In this document: piece after piece, positions 16,104 to 35,566 of the stretch
Layout: every line of letters starts with the position of its first letter
How positions within the stretch are numbered: the first letter of the stretch is position 1
Assembly (NCBI RefSeq): GCF_901827185.1
Contig: NZ_LR594671.1
Span: 5,016,001-5,080,000 of the forward strand
Direction: 5' to 3'
Source of the DNA: Variovorax sp. PBL-E5
GTDB taxonomy: Bacteria; Pseudomonadota; Gammaproteobacteria; Burkholderiales; Burkholderiaceae_C
Length of the DNA stretch: 64,000 nt
Program-made: the position numbers and the translations under genes
Notes under the pieces: generated by a model
Databases searched by the model: none
The model's input: only the letters and a program-made list of their open reading frames with translations
Told to the model about the DNA's origin: nothing

Positions 16104-16663
16104 GCCACCAGCAGCGCCGGGAATTGCGTGATCGCGCCGTTGTACTGCGCCACGGCGAGGTTGAACTGGTTGCGCGCGATCTCGGCGGCCGCCGAGGGCT
16201 CGGGCCAGGCGATGGGTGCCGCCCCGTCCGCGGACGGCTCGAGCGTGCCCGTGAGCGGTGCGGGACGGGACAGCACGCCATCCGCATCGAAGCTGACCAC
16301 CGAATCCGGATGCAGCCGCTGCCAGGCCGACAGCAGCACGTGCAGCGCCGTCGCCAGCGCCGCAATGCCGGCCGGATTGAGCGGACGCAGGCGCGTGGCG
16401 GCCAGGAGCGTCGCCAACTGCCCGGCCGCCGCGGGCAGCGAGGCGCCGCCGGATCCGTTCTCGAACACGGCACCCGTGGCCGGCTCGGCCGCGACACGCG
16501 CCTGCACGAAGTCGAGCTGCCGCACGAGCGCCGCATCGAGCGCCGCGTAGGCCTGCAACGCCGCCGAGCGCAGGCGCACCAGGCGGTTGTAGGCGCCGAC
16601 GAACCAGAACAGCGCCAGCGCGCCGGCGATCCAGTACGGCAGTGAATCGGGCAGCTTGCTCAT
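16064..16663 (-). CDS. LemA-family-like membrane protein
   Basis: The 199-residue product begins with one membrane helix (about 10-25) and contains the two LemA signatures: YNRLVRLRSAALQAYAALDA near the start and FNLAVAQYNGAITQFPALLVA near the end. The middle (about 70-160) is poorly conserved and Ala/Pro-rich. LemA proteins are membrane-anchored helical-bundle proteins of uncertain function. The gene begins 16 nt after the rpoC terminator and overlaps rsmB, so it probably has its own promoter or relies on read-through. Confidence 0.75.
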   Translation of the reverse strand: MSKLPDSLPYWIAGALALFWFVGAYNRLVRLRSAALQAYAALDAALVRQLDFVQARVAAEPATGAVFENGSGGASLPAAAGQLATLLAATRLRPLNPAGIAALATALHVLLSAWQRLHPDSVVSFDADGVLSRPAPLTGTLEPSADGAAPIAWPEPSAAAEIARNQFNLAVAQYNGAITQFPALLVAWIMQLRQAAPLR

Positions 16664-16678
16664 GGAAGCCGCCGGCAG

Positions 16679-16712
16679 AAAAAAGCCCCCCGTCCGCGGG
16701 CGGAAGGGGGGC
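16679..16712 (-). terminator. Intrinsic terminator of the rpoBC operon
   Basis: Reading the minus strand, GCCCCCC pairs with GGGGGGC around a G+C-rich loop and is followed by TTTTTT. It lies 36 bp past the rpoC stop and before the LemA-like gene. Confidence 0.9.
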
Positions 16713-16747
16713 GTTCGGGACCGGTCATGGCCGGTGATGCTAACCAG

Positions 16748-20977
<4,230 letters not shown>

Positions 20978-20998
20978 AAGACTCTTTCCCTTTTCAAA

Positions 20999-25123
<4,125 letters not shown>

Positions 25124-25276
25124 GAGAGCTCCGGAGCTTGAGATCTTCAGCGACTTGTCAGCAGTGCTTTCGCACCACTGCTTGGCGGCTGGCCACTACC
25201 AGCCGTTGGCGGACGGCGATGCGTTGCACATCGCCCGAACCAAGGGATCTTCTGCAGTCGGGGTCAGAAGACACTC

Positions 25277-25303
25277 AAAAACCGTCTTGCGGGGGCGGTT
25301 TTT
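25277..25303 (-). terminator. rplL-rpoB intergenic hairpin, attenuator-like
   Basis: AAAAACCG (25277-25284) pairs with CGGTTTTT (25296-25303) around an 11-nt loop, and on the minus strand the stem ends in TTTTT. A partial terminator here would set the lower rpoBC expression relative to the ribosomal protein genes, as known for this junction in other bacteria. Confidence 0.6.
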
Positions 25304-25326
25304 GGGTGCGCTCTGAAAGCGGCAAA

Positions 25327-25356
25327 GGCTGGAGGGCCTTTCGGCACACTCCAGCC
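25327..25356 (-). terminator. Hairpin just after rplL
   Basis: GGCTGGAG (25327-25334) and CTCCAGCC (25349-25356) form a perfect 8-bp stem with a 14-nt loop, 16 nt after the rplL stop, followed by a short TTT. It probably stabilises or partly ends the rplJL transcript. Confidence 0.5.
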
Positions 25357-25372
25357 CTCGAGGGGGATCGAA

Positions 25373-25747
<375 letters not shown>

Positions 25748-25793
25748 TTTTGCTTCCTAACAATGGGTTGAATTTTCCAAACGCAAGCCGGCC

Positions 25794-26324
25794 TCAGGCG
25801 GGCTGCGCCTCGGCCGGTGCTTCGGCCTGTGCTTCGCCGCCGCCGCGCTTCTCCGCCAGCGCAGCCAGGACACGGGCCGTGCGCGAGATCGGGGATTGCA
25901 ACAAGCCCAGCAATTGCGCCAGCAGCACTTCCTTCGAAGGAATGCTGGCCAGTTGCTTCACGCCGTTCACGTCCAGGGCCTTGCCGCCGAACGCACCGCC
26001 GCGAATCACCAACTTGTCGTTGGTCTTCGCGAAATCGGCCACCACCTTCGCGGCAGCCACAGCGTCTTCGGAAAAGCCGTAGATCAGCGGACCGGTCATC
26101 TGGTCGCCGACGATCTCAAACGCGCTCCCTGCGACAGCACGGCGTGCCAGCGTGTTCTTGAACACGCTGAGCGTCACGCCCTTGCTGCGCGCTTCGTTGC
26201 GCAGTTTGGTCATATCGGCCACCGTGATGCCACGGTATTCCGCCATCACGAGCGTTTGAGCTTTTGCGGCGAGGTTGGTCACATCACTGATGACCGCTTC
26301 TTTCTCACTGCGATTCAGACTCAA
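25794..26324 (-). CDS. rplJ: 50S ribosomal protein L10
   Basis: The 176-residue protein has the usual N-terminal rRNA-binding part ([20 protein letters not shown]) with [16 protein letters not shown], and a C-terminal helix that holds the L7/L12 dimers. It anchors the ribosomal stalk and, with L12, represses its own mRNA in many bacteria. A 243-bp structured leader precedes it. Confidence 0.97.
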   Translation of the reverse strand: MSLNRSEKEAVISDVTNLAAKAQTLVMAEYRGITVADMTKLRNEARSKGVTLSVFKNTLARRAVAGSAFEIVGDQMTGPLIYGFSEDAVAAAKVVADFAKTNDKLVIRGGAFGGKALDVNGVKQLASIPSKEVLLAQLLGLLQSPISRTARVLAALAEKRGGGEAQAEAPAEAQPA

Positions 26325-26567
26325 GGTCTACTCCTTTTCAATGCATCGTTCGGCCGGAGCCTCGCGACGCGCTTTACGCAGCGACCAACTGTTTCGGAAA
26401 CAAAATTCCTTGCAGTGGGATCGCCATCTGCGCTGGCCGCCGCACCCGGTGCGGCGATTAAGTGCAGGCTTGCCCTGCACACCAGCGGTCTTGGATGGCC
26501 CGCAGCAGCCGAAACCGCTGCGACCCACCACATCGCCCCACCCCGTCAAAGGCAAGGCAAATCTCTC
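26325..26567 (-). promoter_or_regulatory. Leader of the rplJL transcript with strong hairpins (candidate L10 leader)
   Basis: This 243-bp gap between rplA and rplJ contains GTGCAGG/CCTGCAC (26462-26480) and GCCGCAC/GTGCGGC (26439-26455) hairpins. Its position and foldedness fit the known autoregulatory L10 leader, where the L10-L12 complex binds. I did not verify the kink-turn consensus. Confidence 0.5.
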
Positions 26568-27266
26568 TCAGCTCGCCGAGATGGTTTGCGTGTCCACGCG
26601 GACACCCAGACCCATGGTCGACGACACGGCCACCTTGCGCAGATACACGCCCTTGCTGGTCGCAGGCTTGGCCTTGACCAGCGCCTCGATCAGCGCGGCG
26701 AGGTTGCCCTGCAGCTTGTCGGTGTCGAACGAACGGCGGCCGATCGTGCCGTGCACGATGCCGGCCTTGTCGACGCGGAACTGCACCTGGCCGGCCTTGG
26801 CGTTCTTGACTGCCGTGGCAACGTCCGGCGTGACCGTGCCGACCTTCGGATTCGGCATCAGGCCGCGCGGGCCGAGGATCTGGCCCAGCGTGCCGACCAC
26901 GCGCATCGCGTCCGGCGCGGCGATCACGACGTCGAAGGGCATGTCGCCCGCCTTGACCATCGCGGCCAGGTCGTCCATGCCGACGATGTCGGCGCCGGCG
27001 GCCTTGGCTTCCTCGGCCTTGGCGCCCTGGGCGAACACGGCGACGCGCTTGGTCTTGCCGGTGCCGTTGGGCATCACGACGGCGCCACGCACCACCTGGT
27101 CGGACTTCTTGGCGTCGATGCCGAGCTGCACGGCCACGTCGATCGACTCATCGAACTTCGCGGTGGCGGCTTCCTTGACGATGCCGATGGCGTCGGCCAG
27201 CGGGTACAGCTTGTTGCTGTCGACTTTGCCGGCAAGCGTCTTTTGCTTCTTGGTGGTCTTGGCCAT
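26568..27266 (-). CDS. rplA: 50S ribosomal protein L1
   Basis: The 232-residue protein starts [20 protein letters not shown] and contains the conserved [20 protein letters not shown] signature. It binds 23S rRNA at the E-site L1 stalk, helps tRNA leave and can repress its own operon. Its start codon directly abuts the rplK stop, so the two are translated together. Confidence 0.98.
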   Translation of the reverse strand: MAKTTKKQKTLAGKVDSNKLYPLADAIGIVKEAATAKFDESIDVAVQLGIDAKKSDQVVRGAVVMPNGTGKTKRVAVFAQGAKAEEAKAAGADIVGMDDLAAMVKAGDMPFDVVIAAPDAMRVVGTLGQILGPRGLMPNPKVGTVTPDVATAVKNAKAGQVQFRVDKAGIVHGTIGRRSFDTDKLQGNLAALIEALVKAKPATSKGVYLRKVAVSSTMGLGVRVDTQTISAS

Positions 27267-27698
27267 TTACACGCCCTCCACATTCACGCCCATCGAACGG
27301 GCAGAGCCGGCGATGGTGCGAACCGCGGCGTCCAGGTCGGCAGCGGTCAGGTCCTTCATCTTGGCCTTGGCGATTTCTTCGAGCTGTGCGCGCGTGATCT
27401 TGCCGACCTTGTCGGTGTGCGGACGGGCGGAGCCCTTCTCGAGCTTGATCGCCTTCTTGATCAAGGTGATCGCCGGCGGCGTCTTGATGATGAAGGTGAA
27501 GCTCTTGTCGGCGAACGCGGTGATGACCACCGGCAGCGGCAGGCCCGGCTCGACGCCTTGGGTCTGCGCGTTGAACGCCTTGCAGAATTCCATGATGTTC
27601 AAACCGCGCTGGCCCAGTGCGGGACCGATCGGCGGCGACGGATTGGCTTTACCAGCTGGTACTTGCAGCTTGATGAAGCCGACGATTTTTTTCGCCAT
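27267..27698 (-). CDS. rplK: 50S ribosomal protein L11
   Basis: The 143-residue protein starts [20 protein letters not shown] with the [19 protein letters not shown] segment, both standard for L11, and ends in the rRNA-binding domain with [12 protein letters not shown]. It forms the GTPase-associated centre with 23S rRNA. It lies 115 bp after nusG and heads the rplKAJL-rpoBC genes. Confidence 0.98.
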   Translation of the reverse strand: MAKKIVGFIKLQVPAGKANPSPPIGPALGQRGLNIMEFCKAFNAQTQGVEPGLPLPVVITAFADKSFTFIIKTPPAITLIKKAIKLEKGSARPHTDKVGKITRAQLEEIAKAKMKDLTAADLDAAVRTIAGSARSMGVNVEGV

Positions 27699-27813
27699 GC
27701 TTTTCTCCTTGCGGGTGATGACGCCTTGGCTTGTTCAGCCGCAGCTCCCCGAGGTTGACGACTCTTGAAACGAAGTCCGGCGCCGAGTCGGGTAGCGCTG
27801 GACCGAAACTGCC

Positions 27814-28410
27814 TCAGGTCTTCTCGACCTGACTGAATTCGAGTTCGACAGGCGTCGCGCGGCCGAAAATCATGACCGACACGCGCACCTTGCTCTTCTC
27901 ATAGTTGACTTCCTCGACCGTGCCGTTGAAGTCGGTGAACGGGCCTTCCTTGACGCGCACGAATTCGCCGACGATGAACTCGACCTTGTGGCGCGGCTTC
28001 GCGGTGCCCTGCTGCATCTGGCCGACGATGTCCTCGACCTCTTTCTGCGAGATCGGGGCCGGCCGGTTCTTGGCGCCGCCGACGAAGCCGGTCACCTTGT
28101 TGGTGTGCTTCACCAGATGCCAGCTCTCGTCGTCCATGATCATCTCGACCAGCACGTAGCCCGGGAAGAAACGCCGCTCGGTCGTGCGCTTCTGGCCGTT
28201 CTTGATCTCGACCACTTCTTCGGTCGGCACCAGGATGCGGCCGAACTTGGCTTGCATGCCGGCGCGATTGATGCGCTCGAGGATGTTGCGCTCGACGGCC
28301 TTCTCCATGCCGGAATACGCGTGCACCACGTACCAGCGCAGATCCGGATTGGACGCGGGGACCAGCAGAGGATGGATGTCCTGCGCGGCTTCGACGGCTT
28401 CGTCAGTCAT
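27814..28410 (-). CDS. nusG: Transcription elongation/termination factor NusG
   Basis: The 198-residue protein has the NGN domain ([30 protein letters not shown]) and the C-terminal KOW domain ([20 protein letters not shown]). It binds the beta' clamp, speeds elongation and couples transcription to Rho or the ribosome. Its first codon shares one base with the secE stop, so the two genes are translationally coupled. Confidence 0.98.
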   Translation of the reverse strand: MTDEAVEAAQDIHPLLVPASNPDLRWYVVHAYSGMEKAVERNILERINRAGMQAKFGRILVPTEEVVEIKNGQKRTTERRFFPGYVLVEMIMDDESWHLVKHTNKVTGFVGGAKNRPAPISQKEVEDIVGQMQQGTAKPRHKVEFIVGEFVRVKEGPFTDFNGTVEEVNYEKSKVRVSVMIFGRATPVELEFSQVEKT

Positions 28411-28793
28411 TATTTTCTCCAGCCCAGAATGAGGTCAAAGAACACCCATTCGAGCGTCTTGTCGGTGAGCCAGAGGAAGATGGACATGATCGCGACAAAG
28501 GCGAACACATAAGCCGTCATCTGGATCGCTTCCTTGCGCGAAGGCCACACGACCTTGCGAACCTCGCGCCACGAATCACGGCCGAAGGCCCACAGTTGGC
28601 GTCCGCTCTCCGAACTCGCGAACGCGCCGATCGCGGCAGCGAGGCCGACCAGCAAGGCGGCCCACTGCACGATCTCGCCTTGACGAGAGAGCAGATAGAA
28701 CGCCACGATGGCGCCCACCGCAAGCACGACAGCCGCCGCCAGCTTGGCTTTGTCTGCGCTCGTGCTCACGGTTTCGATTTGAGAAGTGGCCAT
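28410..28793 (-). CDS. secE: Preprotein translocase subunit SecE
   Basis: The 127-residue product has three hydrophobic segments (about 18-35, 43-60 and 95-115) and the conserved SecE stretch [20 protein letters not shown] before the last helix. This is the three-helix, proteobacterial form. SecE clamps SecY in the inner membrane. It lies between tRNA-Trp and nusG, the usual place. Confidence 0.96.
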   Translation of the reverse strand: MATSQIETVSTSADKAKLAAAVVLAVGAIVAFYLLSRQGEIVQWAALLVGLAAAIGAFASSESGRQLWAFGRDSWREVRKVVWPSRKEAIQMTAYVFAFVAIMSIFLWLTDKTLEWVFFDLILGWRK

Positions 28794-28854
28794 CTTGGGG
28801 CTTTAATCCTGCGGCCTTGCGGCCTTCAATTCATCACGTCTTCCTGAGACGCCG

Positions 28855-28879
28855 AAGCCCGTCAGGCTATGACGGGCTT
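28855..28879 (-). terminator. Perfect hairpin between tRNA-Trp and secE
   Basis: AAGCCCGTCA and TGACGGGCTT form a 10-bp stem with a 5-nt loop. On the minus strand no T-tract follows the stem directly, so it is more likely an RNA-processing or partial termination element than a full terminator. Confidence 0.45.
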
Positions 28880-28901
28880 TTCGGGGAGCACCACCCTCAG
28901 G

Positions 28902-28977
28902 TGGCAGGGGCAGTAGGAATCGAACCTACAACCTTCGGTTTTGGAGACCGACGCTCTGCCAATTGAGCTATACCCCT
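28902..28977 (-). tRNA. tRNA-Trp (anticodon CCA)
   Basis: The minus strand gives a 76-nt cloverleaf beginning AGGGGTATAGCTC, with the anticodon loop CTCCAAA and an encoded CCA end. It sits between tuf and secE as in many proteobacteria. Confidence 0.95.
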
Positions 28978-28991
28978 TCGAAATCCCTGCT

Positions 28992-30185
<1,194 letters not shown>

Positions 30186-30226
30186 TTTCTCGACTCCGAA
30201 AAATAACTAGATCAACACACTGATAT

Positions 30227-30253
30227 GGGGTTGCAGCCGGCGGCTGCAACCCC
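30227..30253 (-). other. Perfect 12-bp hairpin between tRNA-Thr and tuf
   Basis: GGGGTTGCAGCC (30227-30238) and GGCTGCAACCCC (30242-30253) pair perfectly around a 3-nt loop. It sits in the tuf 5' leader right after the tRNA and may guide RNase cleavage or regulate tuf. Confidence 0.6.
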
Positions 30254-30258
30254 AAAAC

Positions 30259-30333
<75 letters not shown>

Positions 30334-30367
30334 AAAACAAACTTGCGCCTAGCGTTGAACGGACTTC

Positions 30368-30441
30368 TGGAGCGGGAGACGGGAATCGAACCCGCGTCAT
30401 TAGCTTGGAAGGCTAGGGTTCTACCATTGAACTACTCCCGC
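30368..30441 (-). tRNA. tRNA-Gly (anticodon TCC)
   Basis: The minus strand gives a 74-nt cloverleaf beginning GCGGGAGTAGTTC, with the anticodon region CTTCCAAG and an encoded CCA end (TCCA). Confidence 0.95.
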
Positions 30442-30505
30442 GTCGCGGTGCACCCAAGGACACCGAAGCACGATCTTCAAGCGCTCAGCAAAATCCATTC
30501 ATCGC

Positions 30506-30591
30506 TGGTGGAGAGGGCTGGATTCGAACCAGCGTACTCGTAAGAGGGCAGATTTACAGTCTGCTGCCATTAACCACTCGGCCACCTCTCC
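30506..30591 (-). tRNA. tRNA-Tyr (anticodon GTA)
   Basis: The minus strand gives an 86-nt class II tRNA beginning GGAGAGGTGGCCG, with the anticodon region ACTGTAAAT, a long variable arm and an encoded CCA. It is the first of the tRNA-Tyr/Gly/Thr-tuf run. Confidence 0.95.
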
Positions 30592-30661
30592 GGCGAACCT
30601 CGGAATATAGCACGGTTGGGTGGGCAGGTCGATGACAGCACCCCGGATTTTCGCAGGGCGC

Positions 30662-31357
30662 TCAGCCGCGCTCGCGCCAGGCCCGCGCCTGCCCGAAATG
30701 CCCGCAACCGATGAAGGGCACCGGCGGCCGCAGGGCCGAGAGCGGCGAGGGATGGTTCGCCGTCAGGACCTTGTGGCGGCCGGCATCGATCAGCGCCCGC
30801 TTGCTCTGCGCATGCGAGCCCCACAACATGAAAACAACGGCCCGCTCCCCTTGCGCCACGTGCCGGATCACCGCGTCGGTCAGCACCTCCCAGCCGCGTC
30901 CTGCGTGGCTGGCCGGCTGGCCCTCCTCCACCGTCAGGCAGGTGTTCAGCAGCAGCACGCCGTGCGTCGCCCACTTCACCAGGCTGCCGCCCGGGTCCGG
31001 AAACCGGGGCGGCGACGTGCCGAGGTCGCGCTGCAACTCCTTGAAGATGTTGCGCAGCGACGGCGGCAGCGCGACGCCGGGCGCCACCGAGAACGCCAGC
31101 CCTTCGGCCTGCCCGCGACCGTGGTACGGGTCCTGGCCCAGGATCACGACGCGCACCTGTTCGGGCGGCGTCAGCTCCAGCGCCCGCAGCGGCTGCGGCG
31201 GGAAGATCACGGCGCCCTGGTCCAGCCGCTCACGCAGAAAGCCCAGCAGCCGCTGGCCGGCCGCCCCGGCAAAGAAATCGTCGACCAGCGGCTTCCAGCC
31301 TGGCGCCACCGGCCAGTCGGCAGGATCGCTGCTCGTCAGCTGTGTCGGTGCATTCAT
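30662..31357 (-). CDS. ung: Uracil-DNA glycosylase (family 1)
   Basis: The 231-residue enzyme has the water-activating loop VVILGQDPYHG, LLLNTCLTVEEGQ, and the HPSPLSALRPP minor-groove loop, so the active site is intact. It removes uracil from DNA as the first step of base excision repair. ATG 31357 was chosen because a near-perfect AAGGAGGT site lies just upstream; the frame is open 12 codons further. It is the last gene of the trp-region run, right after trpC. Compare with the divergent superfamily member at 6819. Confidence 0.96.
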   Translation of the reverse strand: MNAPTQLTSSDPADWPVAPGWKPLVDDFFAGAAGQRLLGFLRERLDQGAVIFPPQPLRALELTPPEQVRVVILGQDPYHGRGQAEGLAFSVAPGVALPPSLRNIFKELQRDLGTSPPRFPDPGGSLVKWATHGVLLLNTCLTVEEGQPASHAGRGWEVLTDAVIRHVAQGERAVVFMLWGSHAQSKRALIDAGRHKVLTANHPSPLSALRPPVPFIGCGHFGQARAWRERG

Positions 31358-31389
31358 CAGATGACCTCCTTCGGGCGGCCTGCCGGCGC

Positions 31390-32190
31390 TCATTGGAACA
31401 ATGCAGCGAGCGCCTCGCCGGGTTCGTCGGCCCGCATGAAGGCCTCGCCGACCAGGAAGGCCTGGACACCGGCCGCGCGCAGCTTCGCGACGTCGTCGCG
31501 CGTCGTGATGCCCGATTCGGTCACCGTCAGGCGATCGGCCGGCACCCGCGCCAGCAGGTCGATCGTGGTCTGCACCGAGACCTCGAAACTGCGCAGGTCG
31601 CGGTTGTTGATGCCGATCAGCGGCGTCCTGAGCTTCAGCGCGCGATCGAGCTCGGCGCCGTCGTGCACCTCGACCAGCACCGCCATGCCAAGCCCGGCGG
31701 CGATCGCCTCGAAGTCGCGCATCTGCGCGTCGTCCAGGCAGGCCGCGATCAGCAGGACCGCGTCGGCGCCCATCGCGCGCGATTCGTAGACCTGGTAGGC
31801 ATCGACGATGAAATCCTTGCGCAGCACCGGCAGGTCGCAGGAGGCGCGCGCCTGCTTGAGGTAGTCGACGCTGCCCTGGAAGAACTGCCGGTCGGTCAGC
31901 ACCGACAGGCAGGCGGCACTCACCTTGCCATCGCCCTCGGCATAGCTCTGGGCGATGTCCGCCGGGATGAAATCCTCGCGCAACACGCCCTTGCTCGGGC
32001 TGGCTTTCTTGACTTCGGCGATCACCGCGGCGGCACCGGCGGCGATCTTCGCGCGCAGGGCACCGGTGAAATCGCGCGTGAGCACGCGGCTTTCGGCGTC
32101 GAAGCGCACCGCTTCGAGCGAGCTTCTCTTCCGCGCCGCCGCGATCTCTTCGCGCTTGACGGCAACGATCTTCTGGAGGATGTCCGACAT
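31390..32190 (-). CDS. trpC: Indole-3-glycerol phosphate synthase
   Basis: The 266-residue (beta/alpha)8 enzyme has [11 protein letters not shown] near the start, the catalytic-lysine strand [30 protein letters not shown], the [12 protein letters not shown] phosphate-binding segment and TESGI. It converts carboxyphenylamino-deoxyribulose phosphate to indole-3-glycerol phosphate in tryptophan synthesis. It follows trpD by 12 bp. Confidence 0.97.
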   Translation of the reverse strand: MSDILQKIVAVKREEIAAARKRSSLEAVRFDAESRVLTRDFTGALRAKIAAGAAAVIAEVKKASPSKGVLREDFIPADIAQSYAEGDGKVSAACLSVLTDRQFFQGSVDYLKQARASCDLPVLRKDFIVDAYQVYESRAMGADAVLLIAACLDDAQMRDFEAIAAGLGMAVLVEVHDGAELDRALKLRTPLIGINNRDLRSFEVSVQTTIDLLARVPADRLTVTESGITTRDDVAKLRAAGVQAFLVGEAFMRADEPGEALAALFQ

Positions 32191-32202
32191 TCGCAGTTCC
32201 TC

Positions 32203-33228
32203 CTAGGCCGCCGAGGTCGCCCGGACCAACTCGCCCAGCTTGGCCTTGGCCGCCCCCGAGGCCAGCGCGGCGTTGGCTTGCGCCACGCCGGCGGCGATCG
32301 AATCGGCCAGATCCGCTGCGTAGAGCGCCGCGCCCGCATTGAGCACCACGATGTCCCGCGCGGGACCGGCCTGGTTGTCAAGCACGCCCAGCAACATGGC
32401 CTTCGATTGTTCGGGCGTTTCCACGCGCAGCGCGCGGTTGCTCGACATCGCAAAGCCGAAGTCCTCCGGATGCAGTTCGTATTCGCGCACCTCGCCGCCC
32501 TTGAGCTCGCCGACCATCGTGGCGGCGCCAAGCGAAATCTCGTCCATGCCGTCGCGCCCGTACACCACCAGCGCGTGCTCCGCGCCGAGGCGCTGCAGCG
32601 CACGCACCTGGATGCCGACCAGGTCCGGATGGAACACGCCCATCAGGATATTGGGCGCGCCGGCCGGATTGGTCAGCGGGCCCAGGATGTTGAAGATCGT
32701 CTTGATGCCGAGCTCCTTGCGCACCGGCGCGACGTTCTTCATCGCCGGATGATGGTTGGGCGCGAACATGAAGCCGATGCCGACGTCGGCGATGCATCGG
32801 GCGATCTGCTCGGGCTTCAGGTTGATGTTGATACCGAGGGATTCGAGCACGTCGGCGCTGCCCGACTTGCTGCTCACGCTGCGCCCGCCGTGCTTGCTGA
32901 CCTTGGCACCGGCGGCGGCGGCGACGAACATCGCGCAAGTCGAGATGTTGAAGGTGTGCGAGCCGTCGCCGCCTGTGCCCACGATATCGACCAGGTGGGT
33001 GGTGTCGGCCACCGGCACCTTGGTCGAGACTTCGCGCATCACCTGCGCGGCGGCCGTGATCTCGCCGATGGTTTCCTTCTTGACGCGCAGGCCGGTGATG
33101 AGCGCCGCCATCATCACGGGCGAGCATTCGCCGCTCATGATGAGGCGCACGATGTGCAGCATCTCGTCGTGGAACACCTCGCGGTGCTCGATCGTGCGCT
33201 GCAGGGCTTCCTGGGGGGTGATGGGCAT
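32203..33228 (-). CDS. trpD: Anthranilate phosphoribosyltransferase
   Basis: The 341-residue enzyme contains the PRPP-binding [17 protein letters not shown] motif, [18 protein letters not shown], and the anthranilate-site [15 protein letters not shown] with GPLTNP. It joins anthranilate to PRPP. ATG 33228 was chosen for the MPITPQEAL start and the GGGAG site upstream; 14 further codons are open. A transporter gene precedes it by 19 bp on the same strand. Confidence 0.96.
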   Translation of the reverse strand: MPITPQEALQRTIEHREVFHDEMLHIVRLIMSGECSPVMMAALITGLRVKKETIGEITAAAQVMREVSTKVPVADTTHLVDIVGTGGDGSHTFNISTCAMFVAAAAGAKVSKHGGRSVSSKSGSADVLESLGININLKPEQIARCIADVGIGFMFAPNHHPAMKNVAPVRKELGIKTIFNILGPLTNPAGAPNILMGVFHPDLVGIQVRALQRLGAEHALVVYGRDGMDEISLGAATMVGELKGGEVREYELHPEDFGFAMSSNRALRVETPEQSKAMLLGVLDNQAGPARDIVVLNAGAALYAADLADSIAAGVAQANAALASGAAKAKLGELVRATSAA

Positions 33229-33247
33229 GATGAAGGTCTCCCTGGGT

Positions 33248-33919
33248 TCAGTGGGTCGAAGTCGTTGCAAGAGGATTGTCCGAAAACGCGAGCTTGAGCC
33301 CGAAGCCGATGAACATCAGGCCGGCACAGCGTTCCAGCCAGTGCATGCCGCGCCGTACCGCGCCCACGCGGCGCGCCATCCAGCCGGCCAGCGAGGCCCA
33401 GCCGATGTTGACGAAGATCGCATTGAAATTGAACAGCACGCCCAGCAGGAAGAAGGCGAGCGGCTTGTTCGCCGCGTCGGCGGCGATGAACTGCGGCACG
33501 AAGGCCAGAAAGAACAGTGCCACCTTGGGATTGAGCGCATTGGTCCAGAAGCCGCCCAGGAACACGCTCTTCATGTCGACGCGCGCCGGCACGCCGTCGT
33601 CAGCAGCAGGATCGGGCACATCCGCCACGGGTGGCCGCGACAGCAGCATGCGCACGCCGACCCAGAGCAGGTAGGCCGCGCCGCCCCACTTGAGCACGGT
33701 GAAGGCCGTCATGGAAGCCGCCATCAACGCGCTCACGCCGACCGCCGCCGCGGTGATGTGCACGAAGCAGCCGGCGGTGATGCCGAAGCCCGCGACGATG
33801 CCCGCGCGCGTGCCTGCGCGCAGCGCGCGGCTCACGATGTAGAGCACGTCCGGGCCCGGCGTCAGGTTCAGCAGCAGCCCCGCTGCGACGAACAGCAGCA
33901 ATGCATGGGGTTCAGGCAT
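33248..33919 (-). CDS. LysE/RhtB-family amino acid exporter
   Basis: The 223-residue inner-membrane protein shows about six hydrophobic segments and the family marks [20 protein letters not shown] (about 15-34) and [20 protein letters not shown]. Members export amino acids such as threonine, homoserine or lysine. ATG 33919 overlaps the end of the threonine aldolase gene by a few bases, so the two are probably cotranslated; a threonine-related substrate is an inference from that. Confidence 0.88.
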   Translation of the reverse strand: MPEPHALLLFVAAGLLLNLTPGPDVLYIVSRALRAGTRAGIVAGFGITAGCFVHITAAAVGVSALMAASMTAFTVLKWGGAAYLLWVGVRMLLSRPPVADVPDPAADDGVPARVDMKSVFLGGFWTNALNPKVALFFLAFVPQFIAADAANKPLAFFLLGVLFNFNAIFVNIGWASLAGWMARRVGAVRRGMHWLERCAGLMFIGFGLKLAFSDNPLATTSTH

Positions 33920-34976
33920 GGAAGAAGCTCCGGATGGCGCCGATGGCGCGGTCGATGCCGGCGGCGTCGACATCGAGATGCGTCGCGAAGCGCAAACGAT
34001 ACAAGCCCGTGGCGAGCACGCCCTGCTGCTTCAGATGCGGCACCAGCTCGGCCGAGCGCGAGCGCGCCTCGCCCGTCAGCTCGACGAACAGCAGGTTGGT
34101 CTGCGGCGCCTCGAACTGCAGCCCCGGCAGGCCGGCCAGGCCATCGGCCAGCCGGCGCGCGAGCAGATGGTCCTGCGCAAGACGCTCGATATGGTGGTCG
34201 AGCGCATGCGAAGCGGCCGCCGCCAGCATGCCCGACTGCCGCATGCCGCCACCGGCCATCTTGCGGATGCGGTGTGCCCGCGCGATGAATTCGCGCGAGC
34301 CGCACAAGGCGGACCCGACCGGCGCGCCGAGGCCCTTGCTGAAGCAGACCGACACGCTGTCGAAGCAGCCGGCGATGCGCCGGGCTTCGGTGCGTGCGTC
34401 AGTGCCGCGCTGCGCCGCCTGCGCCACCGCCGCGTTGAAGAGCCGCGCGCCGTCGAGATGCCGTGCCAGCCCCCTGCGCCGGGCCAGCTGCGTGGCCTGT
34501 TCCACATAGTCGAAGGGCAGCAGCTTGCCGCCCAGCGTGTTCTCCAGCGCCAGCAGGCGGGTGCGCGCGAAATGGGCGTCGTCGGGCTTGATGGCGGCCT
34601 CGATGGCCTCCAGCGCGAGCGTGCCATCCGGCTGGTGGTCGAGCGGCTGCGGCTGCACGCTGCCGAACACGGCCGCGCCGCCGCCCTCCCAGCGGTAGCA
34701 GTGCGCCATCTGCCCGACGATGTACTCGTCGCCGCGCTGGCAATGCGAGAGGATCGCGCAGAAGTTGCTCTGGGTGCCCGTGGGCACGAACAGCGCAGCC
34801 TCGAAGCCCAGCATGCCGGCAATCTTTTCCTGCAGCGCGTTCACACTCGGATCGTCGGCGAACACGTCGTCGCCCAGCGGCGCCGCAAGCATGGCCGCAC
34901 GCATGGCGGCGGTCGGCCGCGTGACGGTGTCGCTGCGCAGGTCGACCACGGTCGGCGAAGAGGATGAGGCCGTCAT
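33912..34976 (-). CDS. ltaE: Low-specificity L-threonine aldolase
   Basis: The 354-residue PLP enzyme begins VDLRSDTVTRPTAAMRAAM after a short serine-rich stretch, has the GDDVFADDPSVNALQEKIA segment, the HLDGARLFNAA aspartate motif and the PLP lysine in SVCFSKGLGAPVGS. It splits L-threonine or allo-threonine to glycine and acetaldehyde. The start at 34976 lies 5 nt after the trpG stop. Its insertion within the trp genes is typical of some Comamonadaceae and links the operon to glycine/threonine metabolism. Confidence 0.92.
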   Translation of the reverse strand: MTASSSSPTVVDLRSDTVTRPTAAMRAAMLAAPLGDDVFADDPSVNALQEKIAGMLGFEAALFVPTGTQSNFCAILSHCQRGDEYIVGQMAHCYRWEGGGAAVFGSVQPQPLDHQPDGTLALEAIEAAIKPDDAHFARTRLLALENTLGGKLLPFDYVEQATQLARRRGLARHLDGARLFNAAVAQAAQRGTDARTEARRIAGCFDSVSVCFSKGLGAPVGSALCGSREFIARAHRIRKMAGGGMRQSGMLAAAASHALDHHIERLAQDHLLARRLADGLAGLPGLQFEAPQTNLLFVELTGEARSRSAELVPHLKQQGVLATGLYRLRFATHLDVDAAGIDRAIGAIRSFFHA

Positions 34977-34981
34977 TCGGA

Positions 34982-35566
34982 TCACTCCAGGAAGTTGCGC
35001 AGCATGGCATGGCCGTGCTCGGTGAGGATGGATTCCGGATGGAACTGCACGCCCTCGATGCGCACCGCCTGCGCGAAGCCCGTGTGGCGCACGCCCATGA
35101 TCTCGCCGTCGTCGGTCCACGCCGTGATCGCGAGCTCACCCGGGCACGAGTCGCGCTCGATCGACAGCGAGTGATAACGATTGACGCTGAACCGTTCCGG
35201 CAGGCCCGCGAACACGCCTTCGCGCGTGGTCGTGATCTCGCTGGTCTTGCCGTGCATGAGCTGCTGCGCGCGCACGATCCGGGCGCCGAAGGCCGCGCCG
35301 ATCGCCTGGTGGCCGAGGCACACGCCGAGGATCGGCAGCTTCCCCGCGAACTCGCGGATCGCCGCCACCGACACCCCGGCCTCGGCCGGCGAGCAAGGGC
35401 CCGGCGAAATCACCAGCCGGTCGACGCCGGCGGCGACGCGTGCCCGCAGGCCGTCGAGCGTGATCTCGTCATTGCGGTGCACCTCGACCTCGGCCCCGAG
35501 TTCGCCGAAGTACTGCACCAGGTTGTAGGTGAAGCTGTCGTAGTTGTCGATCATCAGGAGTTTCAT
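34982..35566 (-). CDS. trpG: Anthranilate synthase component II (glutamine amidotransferase)
   Basis: The 194-residue protein starts [20 protein letters not shown] and has the class I amidotransferase triad: the nucleophile in [10 protein letters not shown] and the His-Glu pair in [11 protein letters not shown]. It supplies ammonia to TrpE. Its ATG overlaps the stop of the GxxExxY gene by 4 nt. Confidence 0.97.
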   Translation of the reverse strand: MKLLMIDNYDSFTYNLVQYFGELGAEVEVHRNDEITLDGLRARVAAGVDRLVISPGPCSPAEAGVSVAAIREFAGKLPILGVCLGHQAIGAAFGARIVRAQQLMHGKTSEITTTREGVFAGLPERFSVNRYHSLSIERDSCPGELAITAWTDDGEIMGVRHTGFAQAVRIEGVQFHPESILTEHGHAMLRNFLE

